A stretch of 64,000 nt of DNA, from positions 1 through 64,000 of the forward strand of contig JAJPIW010000070.1 of NCBI GenBank assembly GCA_021324575.1. Direction: 5' to 3'. The notes beneath the pieces were generated by a model. The model was not told the origin of the DNA, did not search any database, and saw only the letters and a program-made list of their open reading frames with translations. Made by a program: the position numbers and the translations under genes. Each line of letters starts with the position of its first letter. Position 1 is the first letter of the stretch. This DNA comes from Intrasporangiaceae bacterium (lineage in GTDB: Bacteria > Actinomycetota > Actinomycetes > Actinomycetales > Dermatophilaceae). This document shows, piece by piece, positions 1 through 9,530 of the stretch.

Positions 1-194
1 AGGAGCTCTTCTCCGAGAACGAGGCGCGACACAAGACCTCGCACTCCCTGGTCAGCCGCGTCAATGTGCCGCCGATCGACCCCGACCTGGTCCACTTGAC
101 GCACCACGTATCGCCCGAGCACAGCGCTGCTTGGATGCGCAAGGAGTCCGGAGCCGCTGCCCCTCTGACGGCAACCGAAGCGACCAGCCGGTGA
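1..194 (+). CDS. C-terminal end of CapD/FlaA1-type NDP-sugar epimerase/dehydratase (partial)
   Basis: Open reading frame already running at the window edge, giving about 63 residues before a TGA at 192-194. It begins ELFSENEARHKTSHSLVSRV, followed by a VPPIDP stretch. This resembles the tail of membrane-bound nucleoside-diphosphate-sugar epimerase/4,6-dehydratases (CapD/WbpM type), where a GEKLHEEL motif precedes this region. The family makes 4-keto-6-deoxy UDP-sugars for surface glycans, which fits the downstream genes. The stop overlaps the GTG of the next gene, so the two are probably translationally coupled. The catalytic N-terminal part lies outside the window; the assignment rests on the short tail and on context. 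Confidence 0.6.
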   Translation, partial: ELFSENEARHKTSHSLVSRVNVPPIDPDLVHLTHHVSPEHSAAWMRKESGAAAPLTATEATSR

Positions 195-1156
195 CGCTGC
201 TGCTCGTCGGGTTCGTCGTCACCTTGACGTTCGCGCCCGTTGTGCGGAGGGTCATGCTCTCCGTCGGGATTCTCGACTCTCCCAATGCCCGCTCCTCGCA
301 CACGCAGGTCACCCCTCGCGGTGGCGGCCTAGCCGTGCTCGCGGGTGTCTGCTGCGCCACCGCCGCTGCTGTCGTCCTGGGATCGGCCATTCCTTGGGGG
401 GTCATTGCCGGCGCTTGCGCACTGGCCGTCCTCGGGTTGGCGGACGATCGCGCCAGTGTCCCGCCACTAGCCCGACTGGCCGTTCAGGTAGTCGTTGGAG
501 CTCTCGTCGGGGCCTCGATCGGTGGGGTTCAGGACGCCGTCCTCGGAGCCGTGGTCATCCCAGCAGCCGTCAACGTGGTCAACTTCATGGACGGCATCAA
601 CGGCATCAGCGCCTTGCACGGGACGCTGTGGGGGCTGGCGGCCCTGGCGATCGGCGGGTGGCACGGGCACAGCCAGTTGGCCACCCTCGGCGCCGTTACA
701 GCGGGGTCCTTGCTCGGGTTCCTGCCTTGGAATGCGCCCAGGGCCAAGCTCTTCCTCGGGGATAGTGGAAGCTACCTTCTCGGCGGGTTGATCGGCGGCG
801 GCCTGCTCCTGTCGGTCGGACCCCATCACCCCACGAACGGTTGGGTCGTGGTGGCCCCGCTGACGCTGTATCTCGCAGATACGGCGGCCGTGCTCAGTCG
901 CCGTGCCGTTCAACACAAGCCCCTCCTGCAGGCCCACCGTGAACACGTTTACCAGTTGCTCAGCAACGAATGCGGCTTGTCGCACACCACGGTGGCCCTG
1001 GCTGTGACCACGGTGAACGCAGCCATCGCGGTGGCCTGGTGGTTCGGCCCCCGCTGGCTCGCGCTCGTGGTAACTGTCGCTGCTGTGCTTGTCTACCTCT
1101 CAAGTCCCTCGTGGGCGACGAGGGCGAGGTCGTCCTCCAGGATGGTGCTGCCGTGA
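191..1156 (+). CDS. WecA/MraY-like undecaprenyl-phosphate sugar-1-phosphate transferase
   Basis: Polytopic membrane enzyme of about 321 residues that should load the first sugar-phosphate onto undecaprenyl phosphate and so start a surface glycan repeat unit. Family signatures are visible: PNARSSHTQVTPRGGG near the N-terminus, the LADDR acidic motif, NFMDGINGI (Mg/substrate aspartates) and FLGDSGSYLLGG, separated by hydrophobic helices. The GTG at 191 overlaps the stop of the preceding gene (GTGA); an upstream in-frame ATG at 131 would add a charged stretch lying inside the previous gene and is disfavoured. The stop overlaps the next start. It could use GlcNAc-1-P or a 6-deoxy amino sugar made by the neighbouring enzymes. 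Confidence 0.85.
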   Translation: MTLLLVGFVVTLTFAPVVRRVMLSVGILDSPNARSSHTQVTPRGGGLAVLAGVCCATAAAVVLGSAIPWGVIAGACALAVLGLADDRASVPPLARLAVQVVVGALVGASIGGVQDAVLGAVVIPAAVNVVNFMDGINGISALHGTLWGLAALAIGGWHGHSQLATLGAVTAGSLLGFLPWNAPRAKLFLGDSGSYLLGGLIGGGLLLSVGPHHPTNGWVVVAPLTLYLADTAAVLSRRAVQHKPLLQAHREHVYQLLSNECGLSHTTVALAVTTVNAAIAVAWWFGPRWLALVVTVAAVLVYLSSPSWATRARSSSRMVLP

Positions 1157-2424
1157 AGATCGGGATCGTCACGCAGTGGTATGCCCCGGAGCCTGGCGGA
1201 GCCGCCGCCTCAAGCGTTGCTGCCCTAGCCCTCAAGGAGCGCGGTCACGACGTCCGGGTAGTGACCGGCTTTCCTTCCTACCCGATCGGCGAGATCTATG
1301 ACGGATACTCGTTGCGTCCCCACGCTCGGGAATTTGTTGAGGGAATTGACGTGCATCGCGTCGCGATGTACCCGAGCCACAGCACGCGCATGATCCCTCG
1401 CTTGGCTACGTATGCGAGTTTTGCCGCGGCCGCCACTGCAGCGTCTGTGTCGCGTTGCCTTCGCGAGGTTGACGTGGTGCTCGTCCACTCGACTCCTGCG
1501 ACGGTGGCCCTACCGGCCATGGGCGTTCGGGCCGTGCATGGCACTCCCTATGCCCTTTGGATCCAAGACCTCTGGCCACAGACCGTTACCTCGAGCGGCT
1601 TCCTCGATGCCCCTGCCAATGCAAGAGCCGAACGCATTCTTCATCGCTTCTGTGATCTGACTTACCGTGGAGCGTCCCGGATCGCCGTGTCCAGCCCAGG
1701 AATGGCCAGCCTGATTGAGTCGCGTGGGGTACCTGCCGAAAAGATCACGTTTATACCGAACTGGCCCGACGAGCGGGCGTTCCACCCGGCGGAGCCAACT
1801 GAATGGGCAAGGTCAGTCATTGGCGCCTCACGGCCCATCACCATCATGTATGCCGGCAATCTTGGCGAGATGCAGAGCCTCGATACCGTGCTGGATGCCG
1901 CCGCGCTCCTCCGGGACCGCCCTGAGGTCGGCATTGTGCTGATGGGGGGAGGTGTCGCTGAAGAACACCTGCGCACCCGAGTTCGACAAGAAGGGCTGGA
2001 CAATGTCCAGTTCGTCGCCCCACAAGGTCCATCGCGGATTGCCGAACTGCTCGCCGTCTCTGACGCCCAACTGGTGACGCTGAAGGATGTTCCCCTGATG
2101 CGTACCACGCTTCCCAGTAAGCTCCAGGCCAACCTGGCCATCGGCAAGCCGATGGTCGTGAGCGCGGCCGGAGATGTCGCCGCCGTCGTTCGGGATGCCG
2201 GGGCTGGATTCATCAGTCCGCCTGGTGATGGCGCAGCTTTGGCAGGGTCCATACGCGATCTGGCGGCGCTCTCCATTTCCGAGCGCGCCATCATGGGCCA
2301 ATCTGCCCGCAAGACCTACCTAACCAAGTTTGGCGAGGCGGTCAGTGTCGACGCCCTGGAATCCCTTCTTGTGGCGACTGCCTCCGAACATCGCCGACCA
2401 CTGTCGTTCGCAACCCGAAAGTAG
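1153..2424 (+). CDS. WbuB-like GT4 glycosyltransferase
   Basis: About 423-residue GT-B fold glycosyltransferase. It starts VKIGIVTQWYAPEPGGAA, the donor-family N-terminus with a substrate-binding glycine loop, and has the GT4 C-terminal half (IMYAGNLGEMQ, LPSKLQANLAIGKP). Proteins of this type next to fnlABC-like genes (WbuB) transfer N-acetyl-L-fucosamine to the growing lipid-linked glycan; that specificity is inferred from the neighbours. The GTG at 1153 overlaps the previous TGA. A longer in-frame form from 970 would lie inside the previous gene and is rejected. It acts on the cytoplasmic face of the membrane. Confidence 0.85.
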   Translation: MKIGIVTQWYAPEPGGAAASSVAALALKERGHDVRVVTGFPSYPIGEIYDGYSLRPHAREFVEGIDVHRVAMYPSHSTRMIPRLATYASFAAAATAASVSRCLREVDVVLVHSTPATVALPAMGVRAVHGTPYALWIQDLWPQTVTSSGFLDAPANARAERILHRFCDLTYRGASRIAVSSPGMASLIESRGVPAEKITFIPNWPDERAFHPAEPTEWARSVIGASRPITIMYAGNLGEMQSLDTVLDAAALLRDRPEVGIVLMGGGVAEEHLRTRVRQEGLDNVQFVAPQGPSRIAELLAVSDAQLVTLKDVPLMRTTLPSKLQANLAIGKPMVVSAAGDVAAVVRDAGAGFISPPGDGAALAGSIRDLAALSISERAIMGQSARKTYLTKFGEAVSVDALESLLVATASEHRRPLSFATRK

Positions 2425-2428
2425 TCCA

Positions 2429-3457
2429 ATGCCATCCATGAGCGGCTCTACCGTTGCCATTACGGGGGGCACTGGCTCCTTCGGATCCACCATGCTCCGA
2501 CACCTCCTCGATAAGGGGGTTGCCAGCGTCCATGTCCTGAGCCGCGATGAGGCGAAGCAGGACGAGATGAGACAGCGTCTAGGCGACGCACGAGTCAAGT
2601 TCTTCCTAGGCGATGTCCGCGATCTCGCATCTGTCTCAAATGCCTTCACAGGGGCTGACTTCGCCTTCCACGCGGCCGCCCTCAAGCAGGTTCCGTCCTG
2701 CGAATTCTTTCCCGACCAGGCCGTCAAGACCAACGTCCTCGGGAGCCAGAACGTCATCGAGGCGGCACACTACAACGGGGTCCGGTCAGTGGTCTGTCTC
2801 AGCACGGACAAGGCCGTCTATCCGGTCAACGCCATGGGTATGTCCAAGGCCCTCATGGAGAAGACCGCGCAGGCGTTCGCTCGCAATCATCCAAAGTCGC
2901 CCACTACGGTGTCTGTCACCCGCTATGGCAATGTGATGTACTCACGCGGTTCGGTGATCCCGCTGTTTGTCCGGCAGTTGCAGGAGGGCAAGCCACTAAC
3001 GGTCACCGAACCCGGGATGACGCGGTTCCTCATGTCGTTGCAGGAATCGGTGGACCTCGTGGAACACGCCTTCCTCAACGCTGCGCCTGGGGACCTATTC
3101 GTCAAGAAGGCGCCGGCGTGCACGGTCGAGACGCTCGCCCGGGCTGTCTCCATTGTCTTGGGTCATGGTGATCCTGAGGTCCGGAGGATCGGCATCCGGC
3201 ACGGCGAAAAGATGTTTGAGACGTTGCTGACCCGAGAGGAGTTGATGAAGTCCAGCGATCAGGGCGACTACTTCCGGACGCCCCTCGACGCGCGATCGCT
3301 TGAGTACGAGCTGTATGTCGAGGAGGGCGAGGAGCCTCGCCCAGGCTTGATCGACTACGACTCCGACAACACTGATCGACTCGACGTCGAGCAGACCGTG
3401 GCGCTCCTGCGGAGGCTCCCTGAGATCCGAGCCCTGCTCGGGGACTCGACGTCGTGA
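2429..3457 (+). CDS. UDP-GlcNAc 4,6-dehydratase/5-epimerase (FnlA/CapE-like)
   Basis: Extended SDR of about 342 residues with an ITGGTGSFGS Rossmann glycine motif at the N-terminus, SRDEAKQDEMRQRL (typical of the FnlA/CapE/PseB group), and a MGMSKALMEK segment where the catalytic Lys sits. It should convert UDP-GlcNAc to the 4-keto-6-deoxy talose-type intermediate, first step to UDP-L-FucNAc. Length matches the family (about 340). The ATG at 2429 or the in-frame ATG at 2438 could be the start; neither has a strong ribosome site. It is followed by fnlB- and fnlC-like genes with 4-bp overlaps. Confidence 0.87.
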   Translation: MPSMSGSTVAITGGTGSFGSTMLRHLLDKGVASVHVLSRDEAKQDEMRQRLGDARVKFFLGDVRDLASVSNAFTGADFAFHAAALKQVPSCEFFPDQAVKTNVLGSQNVIEAAHYNGVRSVVCLSTDKAVYPVNAMGMSKALMEKTAQAFARNHPKSPTTVSVTRYGNVMYSRGSVIPLFVRQLQEGKPLTVTEPGMTRFLMSLQESVDLVEHAFLNAAPGDLFVKKAPACTVETLARAVSIVLGHGDPEVRRIGIRHGEKMFETLLTREELMKSSDQGDYFRTPLDARSLEYELYVEEGEEPRPGLIDYDSDNTDRLDVEQTVALLRRLPEIRALLGDSTS

Positions 3458-4554
3458 ATGTTCTCCTGACCGGCGCGGACGGCTTTCTCGGCTGGCATAC
3501 GCGGCTGCGACTCCACGCGCTCACCGATCACGTGATTACTTCGGTAACCCGAGAGAACTGGTCAGAGTTGCCCGCGCTCATGGAGCACGTCGATAGCGTC
3601 ATCCACATTGCTGGGGTTAATCGCGGCCCCGACGTGGCTGAGGGAAATGTCCGGCTCGCGGACGACCTCGTCGCGGCCGTGATGGAGTCCGATCGCCCGC
3701 TGAGATTCGTATTTGCGAACTCGGTGCAGCACGGCAACGGAACCCCATACGGTACGGGCAAGGCAGAAGCGGCCGCCCGGCTGGAAGCAGCCGTTGAGCG
3801 TCGCGGTGGCCGCTTCGTCGACGTCCGCCTGCCGAACCTTTTCGGTGAGCACGGTCGCCCGTCATACAACAGCTTCGTTGCGACGTTCGTGCGAGCCGTG
3901 ATCGAGGGAATCGAGCCCACCATCATCGATCGGCCGGTCGAACTCTTGCATGTGCAAGGAGCCGCCCAGGCCCTCATCGACGCCCTGACCGCCACAACAC
4001 GGCGCCTGGATCCCCGCGGCGCGGAGGTCACGGTGCAAGGGGTCCTCGACCTCCTTCGCGAGTTCAAGGCGTCATACGACACCGGTGAGTTTCCCGATCT
4101 CTCCAGCGACTTCCGAATCGACCTGTTCAACACCTATCGATCGGCCTTGTTTCCGGCGGTCTACCCGATTGCCCTCACTCCGCATACCGACGCACGCGGA
4201 CGGTTTGTCGAGACCGTTCGGTGCCGCGGGGGCGAGGGACAGACATCGTTCTCCACGACGGTCCCGGGTGTCACGAGGGGCGAGCACTATCACTTGCGCA
4301 AGGTGGAGCGCTTCGCAGTCATCGACGGACGGGCCACGATCTCGCTACGCCGGATGTTCACCGACGAGGTGATCGACTTCTTCGTGGACGGCACTGCTCC
4401 GTGTGCGATCGACATGCCAACCGGGTGGGTCCACAACATCACCAACACCGCGGACGAGACGTTGCTGACCCAGTTCTGGTCACATGAGCTCTTCCGCTCC
4501 GACGTCCCCGACACATTCCCAGAGCCCGTCCGCCCTGCAGGAGGTTCGCAATGA
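3454..4554 (+). CDS. CapF/FnlB-like bifunctional epimerase-reductase with cupin domain
   Basis: About 366 residues. The N-terminal SDR domain opens NVLLTGADGFLGWHTR; the C-terminal third (from about residue 235) is a cupin with the typical CapF wording GRFVETVRCRGGEGQTSFST, TRGEHYHLRKVERF and DMPTGWVHNI. In the FucNAc pathway this enzyme epimerises and then reduces the 4-keto intermediate with NADPH to UDP-6-deoxy-L-TalNAc. The GTG at 3454 overlaps the preceding stop, and its own TGA overlaps the next ATG. Contains the only CGGCATACG-type 8-mer in the first 16 kb (3494-3501). Confidence 0.88.
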   Translation: MNVLLTGADGFLGWHTRLRLHALTDHVITSVTRENWSELPALMEHVDSVIHIAGVNRGPDVAEGNVRLADDLVAAVMESDRPLRFVFANSVQHGNGTPYGTGKAEAAARLEAAVERRGGRFVDVRLPNLFGEHGRPSYNSFVATFVRAVIEGIEPTIIDRPVELLHVQGAAQALIDALTATTRRLDPRGAEVTVQGVLDLLREFKASYDTGEFPDLSSDFRIDLFNTYRSALFPAVYPIALTPHTDARGRFVETVRCRGGEGQTSFSTTVPGVTRGEHYHLRKVERFAVIDGRATISLRRMFTDEVIDFFVDGTAPCAIDMPTGWVHNITNTADETLLTQFWSHELFRSDVPDTFPEPVRPAGGSQ

Positions 4555-5678
4555 AGGTCATGACCATCGTCGGGACCCGGCCCGAGCTGATCCGGCTTTC
4601 TCGTGTCATCCACCGTCTCGACGAGACCGTTGACCACGTGCTGGTTCACACCGGACAGAACTACGACTTCACCCTCAACGAGGTCTTCTTCAACGATCTC
4701 GGCATCCGGCGGCCGGATCACCTTCTAGGTGTGAACACGTCCACCCTTGGGCATGTTCTGGGCGAGACACTCATCCGATCCGAAGAGGTCATGCTCGCCG
4801 AACGTCCCGACGCGGTGCTCGTCCTGGGCGATACGAACAGCTGCATTGCCGCTGTAATGGCCAAACGCCTTCGGATCCCCGTTTACCACATGGAGGCAGG
4901 CAACCGCTGCTTCGACGAGAACGTCCCCGAAGAGACAAACCGTCGGCTCGTGGACCACGTGGCGGACTTCAACCTGGTCTATACAGAGCACGCCAGGCGC
5001 AACCTCCTGGCTGAGGGCCTCCACCCACGCCGGATTCTCAAGACCGGATCGCCGATGCGCGAGGTTCTCAACGCGTACCGCGAACAGATCCTCGTCTCTA
5101 CCGTCCTGCAAGACCGTGGCCTCGTCGAAGGCGGCTACTTCCTGGTGAGCGCACATAGGGAGGAGAACGTGGACTCGCCCGAGCGCCTCCGAAAGTTGCT
5201 CGATTGCCTAGTGTCAGTACGCACGGCCTTTGGCCTGCCCGTATTCGTTTCGACACACCCACGTACTCGCAAACGCTTGGAAGCGCTTCCGGACTGGACC
5301 GCCCCGCAAGGCATTACCTTCAGCGAACCACTTGGGTTTCATGACTACAACCGGCTTCAGTTGGGTGCGGCCTGTTGCCTTTCCGACTCGGGCACGATCG
5401 CTGAGGAGGCGACCCTGCTCGGCTTCCCCGCCGTCACCTTGCGCGACTCGATCGAACGACCGGAAGCCCTCGACACCGGGGGGATCCTCATGACGGGGCT
5501 GGATGCCGATGACGTCGTCATGGCCGTCGGCATGGCCATGTCGGCCCGGGCCGATTGGCAGGATCGACGACTGGCGCCTGACGACTACCTCATCGACAAC
5601 ACGAGCGACCGAGTCGTCCGTTTCATTGCTAGCACGGCGCATCGCCACCGTGCCTGGGCCGGCATTCGAGAACACTGA
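4551..5678 (+). CDS. Non-hydrolysing UDP-GlcNAc 2-epimerase family, FnlC/CapG type
   Basis: About 375 residues. Starts MKVMTIVGTRPELIRLSRVI and carries LVHTGQNYDFTLNEVFF, VLGDTNSCIAA and MEAGNRCFDENVPEETNRR, the active-site segments of this epimerase family. The MEAGNRCFD wording and the position after CapF point to the last step of UDP-L-FucNAc synthesis rather than to GlcNAc/ManNAc interconversion. ATGA overlap with the preceding gene and near-overlap with the following one indicate a single transcript. A second, different epimerase of the family lies at 12.9 kb. Confidence 0.88.
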   Translation: MKVMTIVGTRPELIRLSRVIHRLDETVDHVLVHTGQNYDFTLNEVFFNDLGIRRPDHLLGVNTSTLGHVLGETLIRSEEVMLAERPDAVLVLGDTNSCIAAVMAKRLRIPVYHMEAGNRCFDENVPEETNRRLVDHVADFNLVYTEHARRNLLAEGLHPRRILKTGSPMREVLNAYREQILVSTVLQDRGLVEGGYFLVSAHREENVDSPERLRKLLDCLVSVRTAFGLPVFVSTHPRTRKRLEALPDWTAPQGITFSEPLGFHDYNRLQLGAACCLSDSGTIAEEATLLGFPAVTLRDSIERPEALDTGGILMTGLDADDVVMAVGMAMSARADWQDRRLAPDDYLIDNTSDRVVRFIASTAHRHRAWAGIREH

Positions 5679-6913
5679 TGGAGACTGCAAACGTGAACGC
5701 GACCCCCGCTCACCCGAGTGTCATCGTGGTGACAATGGACTCGTTCAAGCATTCAACCCGTGCCCGAAAGGCCGCCCTGACCTACGCCGAGGCGTCGTTC
5801 GCGACGCAATTTCTAGGCATGAGCGCCGCGGGCCGCACCAAACGGTGGGAGCCTGCTGGCCGCTACACATACGAAGGGGTGGACGTCCAACTGGTCCCGA
5901 TGCGCACCCCCGCCACCTCCCCTAGCAGGCGGAGCGTGCTTCGGAACGTTTGTTTGACCTACGTGCCGGCCCTGATCCGGATGTCTCGCACCCTCTGGAA
6001 GACGCAGGCCGATGTGGTCCATGTTGGCTCCACACCGCTCATCCCTTTGGGTGCCCTACATAGGCTTCGACATCGCTCCAGAATCCTCCTCGACGTCACC
6101 GAACGTCCAGGGGCCGTCGGGACTAAGGGATCTGCATTTGCGGTATTCGCCAGGGTGGAGACGCTGGTCATGGCTGTATTTGGCCGCGTCGTCAGCGTCG
6201 CTTTAGCCGTTGTCCCAGGCGATTTGCCCGCGCTTATGCAGATGGGCTTTCGCGAAGTCCATCTGGTCCGTAATGCACCCAGAGCCCAGTGGCGAGCGCC
6301 ATACATCGACCCCCCTTCGGGACCCCTCCGGGTCATTCTCGTCGGGAGCATCTTCGAGGGCCGTGGCTTTGAACTTCTCTTGGACGCAGTGTCCCAAGTC
6401 GACGCCGACAAAGACCTCGAGGTGCGTGTATTCGGCACAGGCCGGGATGAATACATCCAGGACCTCAAGAACCAATCTGTCGCACGCGGGGTTGACGACC
6501 GTGTGCACTGGATGGGCGCTATTCCTCCAGAGAGCGTTTCCAGCACCTACCTAAGCGGTCATGTCGGTCTCGTCCTCTACGAACCCAACGTCTCAGGAAA
6601 CGATGGCCTATCGAACAAGATCCTTGAATGCGTTTCGAGTGGGCGCCCCGTGCTGGCCGCAGACCTGCCAGAGAACTCCGCCTTCGTGACAAAGCATGCC
6701 GTCGGCTGGCTCACGGATCTCACCACGGAGGACTTGGCCTCACATCTGGCGGACCTAGCCATGCAGACGAGCGGATTCGAGAGCGTCTCGGCGAGATGTC
6801 GAGCCCTCGGCGACCTGGAGCTGACCTGGGACAGCGAATTCTCGCCGGTCCTGGAGTGGGCTCGGCTGAGAATCAGACCGCCAATGGCTGGCCCTGTCCG
6901 CGAACAACACTAA
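5678..6913 (+). CDS. GT4-like glycosyltransferase
   Basis: About 411 residues. The ATG shares a base with the preceding TGA. The N-terminal half (VIVVTMDSFKHSTRARKAAL, then VVHVGSTPLIPLGALHRL) and the C-terminal half (LRVILVGSIFEGRGFELLLDA, NDGLSNKILECVSSGRPVLA) fit a two-domain GT-B enzyme; the last motif is the family's NDP-sugar binding region. It probably adds another residue of the repeat unit. Acceptor and donor cannot be told from sequence. It is the last gene of the forward run and ends one base before the convergent Wzx gene. Confidence 0.8.
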   Translation: METANVNATPAHPSVIVVTMDSFKHSTRARKAALTYAEASFATQFLGMSAAGRTKRWEPAGRYTYEGVDVQLVPMRTPATSPSRRSVLRNVCLTYVPALIRMSRTLWKTQADVVHVGSTPLIPLGALHRLRHRSRILLDVTERPGAVGTKGSAFAVFARVETLVMAVFGRVVSVALAVVPGDLPALMQMGFREVHLVRNAPRAQWRAPYIDPPSGPLRVILVGSIFEGRGFELLLDAVSQVDADKDLEVRVFGTGRDEYIQDLKNQSVARGVDDRVHWMGAIPPESVSSTYLSGHVGLVLYEPNVSGNDGLSNKILECVSSGRPVLAADLPENSAFVTKHAVGWLTDLTTEDLASHLADLAMQTSGFESVSARCRALGDLELTWDSEFSPVLEWARLRIRPPMAGPVREQH

Positions 6914-6914
6914 C

Positions 6915-8159
6915 TCAGACCGTCAACCGTGTTTGAGGGAATCGCCGCCGGCTTTGGTGGACCGCGCGGGTGTTGAGCCACCAAAGGACGGCGTAGCTCG
7001 CAGTCAAGACAACACTCACCGCCACGACGCAAGCAGTTGGCCCCAACCAAAGGCGACTCAACAGCCCGGCTACGCAGAGGCAGACAACTCGGCCGGCGTC
7101 CCACGCCAACTGGGTTCGCTGCCTGCCGACAATGATCAAGGTCTGGGAGAGGGTGGAGGCGACCAGCTGCCCAACGATGGCTGGAGCAAGGATTGCCGCA
7201 TAGATGCCACTCTCTGCCCACCGTCGACCCATGATCGTTGGAAAGAGCCAAGGAGCCGTAGCCACGACCAGAATCAGAAGGCCCGACCCGGCTAGCGCCA
7301 GCCGCTTGGAGGCAGCGTCGAACAGTCCGCTCAGCTGGCTAGGAGTGTCCCGCCAAACCCTGCTGGCGTTCGCCAAGTAGACCTGCGCCACCGCTGTGCC
7401 CATCAACGCGACCGGCACAGCCAGCGACTTCTGGGTGAGTCCGAACCAACCCGCAACCGTCGACGTGTACACGTACGCCACGATCAGGACCGGCATCTGT
7501 TGCCCGAACGTGTTCAACAGACCTGAGGGAACCAGGTACAAGGGGAATTTGCGATATTTCACGAGGAGGGACCACCGAAATCTGAGGCGCAGTCTTAGTC
7601 CCGCAGATGACAACAGGCTGATACCTGAGACTGCGTAGGCCAGTGTGAAGCCAAGAATTAGCCCCCACGACAACAACCCCAGAACCCCTAGTAACAGTTG
7701 CACCCCGATCATCACGAGCGGTTGAAGCGCATTTCGACGCGCCATCGCCTTAAACCTGAGCTGCCGAATGGCGTACTGGTTCGTCACCTGGTAAAACGTC
7801 ATGGCGCCACCGGCCGTCACCACGCTCCCACACGTTGCCAGCGTGTCCAAGCGTGCAACCAAGCCGGCGACCACGGCGACGGCGCCCAAGACCATCAGGG
7901 TCAGCGCGAACATCAGACCCGTCTCCGCGAGTTCCTGCGCCTCCGAGTCCTTCTCGGGCAGCGGAATAGCCGTATCCAGGCGTAATGCGCCTACGCTGCC
8001 GATAACCGCAGCGGCGGCGGTAACGACCGCGAATCGACCGAATTCCGCGGGTGAGTAGATCCGAGCGATAACGGGCGTTCCGGCAAAGGCCGCAAGTTGT
8101 CCAACCGCACTGCTGCCGGCAATGACAGCCACGGAGTGGAGAGTCCTGGGTTGCGACAT
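6915..8159 (-). CDS. wzx: Wzx-type lipid-linked oligosaccharide flippase
   Basis: About 414 residues, almost entirely hydrophobic with roughly 12 predicted helices (e.g. SVAVIAGSSAVGQLAAFAGT, LMFALTLMVLGAVAVVAGLV). PVIARIYSPAEFGRFAV near the N-terminus is typical of the MATE/MOP polysaccharide flippase family. It should move undecaprenyl-linked repeat units across the membrane. The ATG lies 3 bases after the stop of the Wzy gene, so wzy-wzx form a reverse-strand unit convergent with the glycosyltransferase gene at 6.9 kb. More A/T than the later part of the window. Confidence 0.82.
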   Translation of the reverse strand: MSQPRTLHSVAVIAGSSAVGQLAAFAGTPVIARIYSPAEFGRFAVVTAAAAVIGSVGALRLDTAIPLPEKDSEAQELAETGLMFALTLMVLGAVAVVAGLVARLDTLATCGSVVTAGGAMTFYQVTNQYAIRQLRFKAMARRNALQPLVMIGVQLLLGVLGLLSWGLILGFTLAYAVSGISLLSSAGLRLRLRFRWSLLVKYRKFPLYLVPSGLLNTFGQQMPVLIVAYVYTSTVAGWFGLTQKSLAVPVALMGTAVAQVYLANASRVWRDTPSQLSGLFDAASKRLALAGSGLLILVVATAPWLFPTIMGRRWAESGIYAAILAPAIVGQLVASTLSQTLIIVGRQRTQLAWDAGRVVCLCVAGLLSRLWLGPTACVVAVSVVLTASYAVLWWLNTRAVHQSRRRFPQTRLTV

Positions 8160-8162
8160 TCT

Positions 8163-9530
8163 TCAGAGCTCCCGTCCAGAGCTGGCAACCTGTTTGCGAC
8201 CCCTGGGCCGACCAACCCCGGGCTCGTGCGCTGAGGCCTTTGCCTCCTGGGGTCCCGCGCCAAATCTACTCGCGCGCGATCCAAGCCAGTAGAGCAGTAA
8301 GTATGCCAAGGCGCCTTGGTTCAGAATGGTCATTGGCGACCCTGCAATCCAAGAACCGGTTGAAACGGTGAACCCGCTCAGGGCTAGAATCTGCAAGAAA
8401 TTGAGACTGCGGTCTCCATCCCGCCGGAAGAACAGATTGCGTGAAACCACATAGTAGATGAAGACTATGACAGCGCCCACCGCAACGAGTCCGACGATGC
8501 CAAAGTTGTACTGGACACTACCCCAGTTCGATGGCGGATCAGTGCCGCGTAAAGTTCCGAAAACTGTCGCGTAGATGCGATTGGCGAGATCGCTCCCTGG
8601 CTGCCCGGGCAATATCCCCATGAAATCGCTTAGCCACTCACGCCCATTGGCAGTCGGGAGTCCCTGCGTGTATCGGAAGCCGGCAAGTCCGGAGTCTGAC
8701 TGCTCAACGAAGACTCTCTTCAGCAGCGCACCAACGAAGAACTGGACATGGCCCATAAGCCCTTGCGTTTGCACGTACTGCGCCTGCCCCCGACCGATCA
8801 GAACCGTCACTATCGAGAAGAGCGCGAAGACCGTACCCCCCAAGAGGACAAACGATCGTCCGGTGAGCTTTCCCGACGCACGGGCAGCGACGAGAGCGGC
8901 AAGCATGAAAATGACCAATGCCCCGCGCTGGCCCGTGCCAGCGAGAGCAATGAACACTGCCACGCCGATCAGACCCGAGACGACAAGCCGACCAGGCAAC
9001 TTGCGCATCCACAATTCATTGATCAACACGACGCTCAGCGTCGGAAAGATGGCATTCTTGAACTGATTGGCATACCCCGGGGCTACATAATTGACGCCCG
9101 AATAGGAGTTGAGCCTGGCCGTAGCGGCGTCGTAGCCCGGATTTGCGGTAATGGCATCGAGAACAGTTACATGCCCGACTGCCCGGTAGTAGACGACCGT
9201 TACGAGCGCGCTCAGAACATAAAGGCAGACGAGCTCAACCGTCCATGGAGTTCGCCCTGGTGCCGAGGGGGCCAAGGATGGCCTAAGGCGGCCGTGGCTG
9301 ACCATCAAGACGGTGCCCGCCACGCAGGTCAGCACGGTCATACCGAATATCAACCAGCAATAGCGGACGTCGAGGGGTTGTGCCGAATCCGCGACAATCG
9401 CGGTTCCCGCCAGCTGGACCGAATTGAAGAAGACAAAGAGGCTGAGCGGGGTACTTCTCGCGCCCGGTTTCCGCGTTGCGAGCACGAAGGCGAGCAGGAA
9501 AGGAAGATATAAAACTAGGATCCAGGTCAC
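8163..9530 (-). CDS. wzy: O-antigen/EPS repeat-unit polymerase, Wzy-like
   Basis: About 455-residue polytopic membrane protein with some 10-12 hydrophobic segments and no soluble catalytic domain. A large extracellular loop (ANPGYDAATARLNSYSGV) and a long segment with FRYTQGLPTAN sit between helices, as in Wzy polymerases, which share topology rather than sequence. It would polymerise flipped repeat units outside the membrane. The GTG at 9530 is preceded by a GAGGGCGG ribosome site and overlaps the stop of a doubtful upstream frame. Alternative: another glycan ligase of similar topology. Position beside wzx favours polymerase. Confidence 0.7.
   Translation of the reverse strand: MTWILVLYLPFLLAFVLATRKPGARSTPLSLFVFFNSVQLAGTAIVADSAQPLDVRYCWLIFGMTVLTCVAGTVLMVSHGRLRPSLAPSAPGRTPWTVELVCLYVLSALVTVVYYRAVGHVTVLDAITANPGYDAATARLNSYSGVNYVAPGYANQFKNAIFPTLSVVLINELWMRKLPGRLVVSGLIGVAVFIALAGTGQRGALVIFMLAALVAARASGKLTGRSFVLLGGTVFALFSIVTVLIGRGQAQYVQTQGLMGHVQFFVGALLKRVFVEQSDSGLAGFRYTQGLPTANGREWLSDFMGILPGQPGSDLANRIYATVFGTLRGTDPPSNWGSVQYNFGIVGLVAVGAVIVFIYYVVSRNLFFRRDGDRSLNFLQILALSGFTVSTGSWIAGSPMTILNQGALAYLLLYWLGSRASRFGAGPQEAKASAHEPGVGRPRGRKQVASSGREL

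Noticed and set aside
970-1152. Longer N-terminus of the WbuB-like transferase
   Set aside because: It would lie entirely inside the WecA-like gene; the GTG overlapping the previous stop gives the family-typical N-terminus.
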